A DNA stretch of 29,627 bases, taken from an uncultured Collinsella sp. (lineage in GTDB: Bacteria; Actinomycetota; Coriobacteriia; Coriobacteriales; Coriobacteriaceae). Each line of letters begins with the position of its first letter. The stretch's first letter is position 1. The notes under the pieces were generated by a model. It did no database searches, was not told where the DNA came from, and worked only from the letters and a program-made list of their open reading frames with translations. The position numbers and the translations under genes are program-made. Below are positions 23,639 to 29,627 of the stretch, piece after piece. Location of the stretch: the NCBI GenBank assembly GCA_905207425.1, contig CAJLLB010000011.1, positions 1-29,627 of the forward strand, in the 5' to 3' direction.

Positions 23639-25315
23639 ATGGCTGATTCTATGTTCCACCAGCCCGTTATGGGTCGTCGCGCCTTTGTCGGCGGTACCCT
23701 TGCTGCGAGCTCCATGGCTTTTCTTGCCGCATGCGGCAAGAAGGGCGGCGACGCTTCCGGTTCTGAGTCCGGTTCGACGCTGAACTTCTACATCAACAAC
23801 CCGGTCTGCATCGACCCCTATAACGTCCAGGAGGACCAGGGCACTCAGGTCGAGTACCAGCTCTTTGATGCTCTGACCTCTTATGACGCCGAGAAGGGCG
23901 AGATCGTTCCGCTGGCTTGCGAGTCCTTTGAGGCCAACGACGACGCCACCGAGTTCACCTTCAAGATCAAGAAGGCCAAGTTCCACAACGGTGACGATGT
24001 TACCTCCAAGTCCTTCAAGCTCGGTTGGGAGCGTCTGGTCAACACCAAGTCGGCCATCGCTACCGAGTACGGCCCTTCCGAGGTCTCCTATCACCTTTCT
24101 ATGGTCGAGGGCTATGACGACCTGCTTGCCGGTAACGCTACCGAGCTCAGCGGTGTTACTTGCCCCGACGATGAGACCCTCGTCGTCAAGCTGTCTTCCG
24201 CTTACGCCGACTTCCCCTTCGTCGCCTCTCACCCGGCTCTGGCCCCGGTTCCCGAGTGCGCCGAGTCCGATGTCAAGAGCTTCTATCTTGCACCGGTCGG
24301 TAACGGCCCGTTCATGATGGACGGCAAGTGGGAGGATGGTCAGGAGATCAACCTCAAGAAGTTCGACGATTACTATGGCGACAAGGCCAAGATCGATGGC
24401 ATCCACTTCCAGGTCATCAAGGACATGGAGACTGCTTACAAGGAGTTCCAGGCCGGTAACCTCGATGTCTGCGACGTTCCCGTTGCTCAGATCGATGCCG
24501 CCAAGAAGGATCGCGGCGTGTCCAAGGACGGCTACACCATGGGTGACGGCGAGCGCATGCTGCTCGGCGCCGAGCCTTCCACGTACTATCTGACCTGCAA
24601 CACCACGGCCGAGCCGTTCAACAACGCCGACCTGCGTAGGGGCATCTCCCTGGCCATCAACCGTGAGGCCATCTGCAAGACCATCTTCAAGGGTACCCGT
24701 ACCCCTGCCGACGGCATTGTTCCTCCGGGCATCGATGGCTACAAGGAGGGCGCATGGGAGTTCTGCGCCTACGATGTCGACAAGGCTAACGAGTACCTCG
24801 ACAAGGTTGCTCCCGCTGGCGCTAACGGGGATCGTGGCATTAGCGTGACCCTTTCCTACAACCAGGACGGCGGTCACAAGGAGATCATGGAGTCCATCAT
24901 CGGCGACCTCGCCAAGGTTGGCGTTACCGCTGTCTCCGATACCCCCGAGTGGTCTGCCCTGCTCGAGCAGTATCAGAACTTTAACTATCAGTTCGGTCGT
25001 CTGGGTTGGATTGCCGACTACCCGATCATGGACAACTTCCTGTATCCGCTGTTCCACTCCGACTCCCTCGGTGGCGACAACCGCTCTGGTTACAGCAACC
25101 CCGAGTTCGACGCCAAGGTCGACGAGGCTCGTACTATTGTTGACGACGAGGAGCGCGTCGCTAAGATGCAGGAGGCCGATGCAATGGTCGCTGCCGACTG
25201 CCCGGTCATCCCGGTGATGTTCTACACGCACACCATCGTCGGCTCCGATCGCATCAAGCACCTCTATGTCGATCCGCAGAAGCATGCCGAGCTGGGTACC
25301 GCTGAGCTCGCCTAA
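23639..25315 (+). CDS. Peptide-type ABC transporter substrate-binding lipoprotein
   Basis: 558 residues, SBP family 5 (OppA/DppA class). The signal has GRRAFVGGT, a twin-arginine-like stretch, and lipobox LAAC with Cys32, so it is exported and lipid anchored. Family features: FHNGDDVTSKSFKLGWERLV, APVGNGPFMMDGKW, NNADLRRGISLAINREAI, and GWIADYPIMDNFLYPLF near the C-terminus, close to OppA-type oligopeptide binding proteins. The ATG at 23639 is chosen for the perfect AAGGAGG 5 bases before it; the frame extends back to 23492 through the promoter, which is rejected. The downstream genes encode a complete DppBCDF set, so this is the receptor for peptide uptake, specificity not known. Confidence 0.88.
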   Translation: MADSMFHQPVMGRRAFVGGTLAASSMAFLAACGKKGGDASGSESGSTLNFYINNPVCIDPYNVQEDQGTQVEYQLFDALTSYDAEKGEIVPLACESFEANDDATEFTFKIKKAKFHNGDDVTSKSFKLGWERLVNTKSAIATEYGPSEVSYHLSMVEGYDDLLAGNATELSGVTCPDDETLVVKLSSAYADFPFVASHPALAPVPECAESDVKSFYLAPVGNGPFMMDGKWEDGQEINLKKFDDYYGDKAKIDGIHFQVIKDMETAYKEFQAGNLDVCDVPVAQIDAAKKDRGVSKDGYTMGDGERMLLGAEPSTYYLTCNTTAEPFNNADLRRGISLAINREAICKTIFKGTRTPADGIVPPGIDGYKEGAWEFCAYDVDKANEYLDKVAPAGANGDRGISVTLSYNQDGGHKEIMESIIGDLAKVGVTAVSDTPEWSALLEQYQNFNYQFGRLGWIADYPIMDNFLYPLFHSDSLGGDNRSGYSNPEFDAKVDEARTIVDDEERVAKMQEADAMVAADCPVIPVMFYTHTIVGSDRIKHLYVDPQKHAELGTAELA

Positions 25316-25411
25316 GAGTTTGCAGCTTCCGTGAGGGTCAAGTATTTACGTAGACCTCATGGGAAACATACAGTTCTCCCTAACCTGGGGTAAACTGGCT
25401 GATGGTAATTT

Positions 25412-25441
25412 TGGGATGCCGGTCTGGCGATCGGCATCCCA
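25412..25441 (+). terminator. Hairpin between binding-protein and DppB genes
   Basis: TGGGATGCCG (25412-25421) pairs with CGGCATCCCA (25432-25441), 10 bp with a 10-base loop, followed by TTTAGG. It occupies the same operon position as the hairpin at 7441-7474. Partial termination or mRNA protection favouring the binding protein is likely. Confidence 0.5.
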
Positions 25442-25471
25442 TTTAGGTTAATCCCTAGATAGGGGAGTGGT

Positions 25472-26509
25472 ATGGGTAAGTACATCGTTAAACGTGTGCT
25501 TCAGTTCATCCCGGTGTTTTTGGGCGTTACGCTGATTCTGTTCGCCCTCCAGAATATCGTGCCGGGAGATCCGATCAAGCTGATCGGTGGAGACAAGGCT
25601 CTGTCCCCCGAGGTGGAGCTTCAGCTTCGCGTCCGCTATCACCTGGTCCAGTCGGACGAGGACGGCAACGCGATCCTTGACGAGAACGGCGATCCCGTTC
25701 AAACGTCGCTCGTGGACCGTTACTTGTATTACATGAACGGCCTGCTTCATGGCGATCTGGGCAATTCGTATCAGCGCAAGCTGCCGGTTACGGATATCTT
25801 TGCCCAGAAGTATCCGTATACGATCAAACTTGCCGCGTGCGCCATCGTGCTCGAGGCAATCATGGGTATCGGTGCGGGTATCATTTCGGCGGTAAAGCGT
25901 TATTCCTTCTGGGATATTTTGGTAACGCTCACCACGTCGATCCTCGTTGCGGTCCCGGCCTTCTGGCTCGGTATGTTGCTGCAGCTGTTCTTTGGCGTCA
26001 TCCTCAAGGACGCCACGGGCGGTGCAATCTCCATGCCGATCTCGGGTGCCGGCGGTTCCAGCTCTCAGTATCAGGATTGGATGCACTATGTGCTTCCGAC
26101 CATTACGCTGGCTTCGGTTTCGACCGCTTACGCCGCCCGCATTATGCGCTCGCAGCTGCTTGACGTCATGAACCAGGATTACATCCGTACGGCAAAGGCT
26201 AAGGGTCTCTCCAATCGCGCGATCATCGTCAAGCATGCGCTTAAGAATGCACTCATCCCCGTCGTTACCTATATTGGTGTCGACTTTGGCGGCATGCTTT
26301 CGGGCGCCATCCTGACCGAGACGGTCTTTAACTGGCCCGGTATCGGCTATGAGGTCTATCGCGCCATTAGCATGCGTGACTGGCCCATCGTTATGGGCGG
26401 CGTTACGCTCATCGTTGTCGTCGTCATGGTGATCAACCTGCTCGTCGACATTAGCTATGCATTCCTCGACCCGCGCATCCGCCTTGGCGGTCCGTCGGAT
26501 AAGGCCTAA
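25472..26509 (+). CDS. dppB: Peptide ABC transporter permease DppB/OppB
   Basis: 345-residue inner-membrane permease of the peptide/nickel family. It begins with the first helix typical of OppB (YIVKRVLQFIPVFLGVTLILF) and NIVPGDPIKLIGG, then a long extracytoplasmic loop, LLHGDLGNSYQ, further helices and the EAA loop AKAKGLSNRAIIVKHALKNAL; it ends FLDPRIRLGG. An insertion of about 20 acidic residues (QSDEDGNAILDENGDPVQT) widens the first outer loop relative to short DppB proteins. AGGGGAG precedes the ATG. dppC follows after 14 bases. Confidence 0.93.
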   Translation: MGKYIVKRVLQFIPVFLGVTLILFALQNIVPGDPIKLIGGDKALSPEVELQLRVRYHLVQSDEDGNAILDENGDPVQTSLVDRYLYYMNGLLHGDLGNSYQRKLPVTDIFAQKYPYTIKLAACAIVLEAIMGIGAGIISAVKRYSFWDILVTLTTSILVAVPAFWLGMLLQLFFGVILKDATGGAISMPISGAGGSSSQYQDWMHYVLPTITLASVSTAYAARIMRSQLLDVMNQDYIRTAKAKGLSNRAIIVKHALKNALIPVVTYIGVDFGGMLSGAILTETVFNWPGIGYEVYRAISMRDWPIVMGGVTLIVVVVMVINLLVDISYAFLDPRIRLGGPSDKA

Positions 26510-26523
26510 GGGAGGTACGTCTC

Positions 26524-27459
26524 ATGCAGGAAACTGATTCTCAGTCTCAGGAGCAGGCTACCGCCACCAAGGCCGCATCTGCTCCCGCGAAGTCCCGCAC
26601 GCTGTGGGGCGACGCTTTTAAGCGTCTTCGTAAGAACAAACTCGCCGTTATCGGTGTCTGTTGGATCATCATCGTCGTTGTGGTTGCCCTGACCGCAGAT
26701 CTGTGGGCTAAGCCCTGGCTCGGTTCTCCGACGGCTTCCGACTCGACCACCATGGCCGAGACGTCGCTGCTGGCTCCGTGTGCAGAGCACCCGTTTGGCA
26801 CCGACGCCCTTGGTCGTGACATTCTCGTCCGCGTTATCTACGGTGCGCGCGTTTCGCTGTCTGTCGGAATTATGGCCACCGCGATTTCCACGCTGATCGG
26901 TCTGGTCATGGGTGCTCTGGCCGGTTTCTACGGCGGCATCTGGGATACGATCATCATGCGCTGTGCGGACATCTTCCTGGCGTTCCCGTACGTGCTGTTC
27001 GTTGTCGCCATGATCGCCGTTATCGGCCGTGGTCTTCAGAACGTCTTTATCGCCATCGGCATTCTCGGATGGCCTTCGATTGCGCGCGTCTTCCGCTCTG
27101 CAATCTTGACGGTCAAGGAAAACGACTATGTTGACGCTGCGCGCGCGATGGGTGCATCTGATGCTCGTATCGTCGTGCGTCACATCTTCCCGAACTCCGT
27201 CGCCTCCATCGTGGTCTACGCGACCATGAACATCGGTGGCGCCATTCTGACCGAGTCCGCTCTGTCCTTCCTCGGCATGGGCGTTATTCCGCCTACGCCT
27301 TCGTGGGGCTCCATGATTCAGGACGGTCAGCAGTATCTTCTGACTGCCCCCTGGATGATGATCATGCCCGGTCTGGCAATTCTCTCGACGGTGCTCGCCT
27401 TCACCCTGCTGGGTGACGGTCTGCGCGACGCCCTCGACGTCAAGATGAAGGACGCATAA
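26524..27459 (+). CDS. dppC: Peptide ABC transporter permease DppC/OppC
   Basis: 311-residue second permease. A polar Gln/Ala-rich tail of about 25 residues precedes DAFKRLRKNKLAVIGV and the first helix; HPFGTDALGRDILVRVIYGARVS is the OppC N-terminal signature; the EAA loop reads ARAMGASDARIVVRHIFPNS; ALSFLGMGVIPPTPSWGSM and GDGLRDALD close the domain. It should pair with DppB to form the pore. GGGAGG lies just upstream of the ATG. dppD starts 2 bases after its stop. Confidence 0.94.
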   Translation: MQETDSQSQEQATATKAASAPAKSRTLWGDAFKRLRKNKLAVIGVCWIIIVVVVALTADLWAKPWLGSPTASDSTTMAETSLLAPCAEHPFGTDALGRDILVRVIYGARVSLSVGIMATAISTLIGLVMGALAGFYGGIWDTIIMRCADIFLAFPYVLFVVAMIAVIGRGLQNVFIAIGILGWPSIARVFRSAILTVKENDYVDAARAMGASDARIVVRHIFPNSVASIVVYATMNIGGAILTESALSFLGMGVIPPTPSWGSMIQDGQQYLLTAPWMMIMPGLAILSTVLAFTLLGDGLRDALDVKMKDA

Positions 27460-27461
27460 GG

Positions 27462-28552
27462 ATGAAGAAGAACAAGAACTATGTGGACCTGAAGGACCAG
27501 CCGGTTCCCGAGGGCCAGCATCTGCTCGAGGTCGATGACCTTAAGATGTATTTCCACACCGAGGATGGCGTTGTTCGCGCTGTCGACGGTGTCTCCTACA
27601 CGCTCGATCGCGGCGAGACCCTGGGCGTCGTCGGTGAGTCCGGCTCCGGTAAGTCCGTGACCGCCATGACTATCATGGGCCTCATCTCGATGCCTCCGGG
27701 AAAGATTGAGGGCGGCGACGTTCGCTATCGCGGTCGTTCTATCCTCGAAATGACCGAGGAAGAGATGCAGCACATTCGCGGTAACGATATCGCGATGATC
27801 TTCCAGGATCCTATGACCTCCTTGAACCCGGTCTATAAGATCGGCAAGCAGGTGGGCGAGGGCCTTCGTCTGCACCGTGGCTACTCCAAGCAGGAGGCAC
27901 TCAAGCGCGCTACCGAGCTTTTGGACCTCGTGGGTATCCCCGAGCCCGAGAAGCGCGTCAATGAGTATCCGCACCAGTTCTCGGGCGGTATGCGTCAGCG
28001 TGTCATGATTGCTATGGCTCTTGCCTGCGATCCCGATATTCTGATTGCCGACGAGCCCACGACGGCTCTGGACGTTACCATTCAGGCTCAGATTATCGAG
28101 CTCATGCAGGAAATGCAGGAGAAGAACGGCAACGCCATCATCATGATTACCCATGACCTGGGCGTCGTCGCCGACATGGCCGACAAGATCATGGTTATGT
28201 ACGCCGGCCGTCCCGTCGAGTTCGGTACTGCTGAGGAAATCTTCTACGAGAGCCGCCACCCCTACACCTGGGGCCTTATCCGCTCCATCCCGGAGCAGGC
28301 CATCGAAGAGAAGAAGCCGCTTACGCCGATTCACGGCAACCCGCCTTCGCTCATGAACCTGCCCGAGGGCTGCGTGTTCTCGCCTCGTTGTCCCTATGCG
28401 ACCGATAAGTGCCGCAAGCAGCGCCCCGAGCGCGTTGTCACCGAGTCTGGTCATTACTCTGCGTGCCACTACTCCGGTGACCCCGAGTTCCTCAAGAACG
28501 CTCCTGAGACGTCCCGTACGCGCAAGGATTCCAAGAAGGGAGGCGAGGCGTA

Positions 28553-28553
<1 letters not shown>
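27462..28553 (+). CDS. dppD: Peptide ABC transporter ATP-binding protein DppD
   Basis: 363 residues. ATPase subunit of the peptide importer. Walker A GESGSGKS is at 58-65; then FQDPMTSLNPVYKIG (Q-loop), FSGGMRQRVMIAMAL (signature), LIADEPTTALDVTIQ (Walker B) and THDLGVVADMADKI (H-loop). The C-terminal oligopeptide/dipeptide domain is complete, with four cysteines around CVFSPRCPYATDKC and SACHYSG, the motif thought to hold an iron-sulfur cluster in some family members. The stop TAA overlaps the next ATG by one base. Contrast with the first transporter in the window, whose ATPases lack these cysteines. Confidence 0.95.

Positions 28554-29627
<1,074 letters not shown>

Overview
The window looks like chromosome of a high-GC gut actinobacterium of the class Coriobacteriia, most likely Collinsella or a close relative. 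This is inferred from protein style, strong GAG/GCC/CTC codon bias, gene order and the peptide and sialic acid transport content; no database search was possible. Every supported gene lies on the + strand.

Layout. (1) 1-5402, DNA repair and envelope: the C-terminal part of uvrA (cut by the window start and broken by a frameshift at about 782), ybaK/ebsC, murJ and uvrC. (2) 5403-5764, a gene-free stretch with a candidate promoter, an operator-like site and several hairpins. (3) 5765-16105, a sialic acid operon: a Tat-type lipoprotein binding protein, a permease, a permease-ATPase fusion and a second ATPase of the dipeptide/SatABCD type, two adjacent CE7-like esterase paralogues (the second lacks the catalytic serine), then nanA-like lyase, nanK-like ROK kinase and nanE. 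(4) 16204-18060, rapZ followed directly by whiA, without the yvcK that often sits between them. (5) 18253-23347, glycolysis and secretion: gap, pgk, tpiA, gpmI and secG, with clear intrinsic terminators after gap, gpmI and secG. (6) 23639-29398, a second, canonical peptide ABC transporter (binding protein, DppB, DppC, DppD, DppF). (7) 29399-29627, an abrupt in-frame change from DppF to a peptidase U32 fragment with different codon use, best read as an assembly chimera.

How the genes work together: the first transporter probably imports sialic acid. The CE7-like esterase may remove O-acetyl groups from it. NanA splits Neu5Ac to ManNAc and pyruvate, NanK phosphorylates ManNAc, and NanE converts ManNAc-6-P to GlcNAc-6-P. 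Products enter the lower glycolytic genes encoded further along. No sialidase, nagA/nagB, nanR-like regulator, tRNA, rRNA, insertion sequence or CRISPR array was seen.

Most interesting points: the esterase/serine-less esterase pair inside a sialic acid operon, the permease-ATPase fusion whose ATPases lack the usual C-terminal cysteines, the DppF-U32 junction, and LacI/cre-like operators at both the sialic acid and gap promoters.
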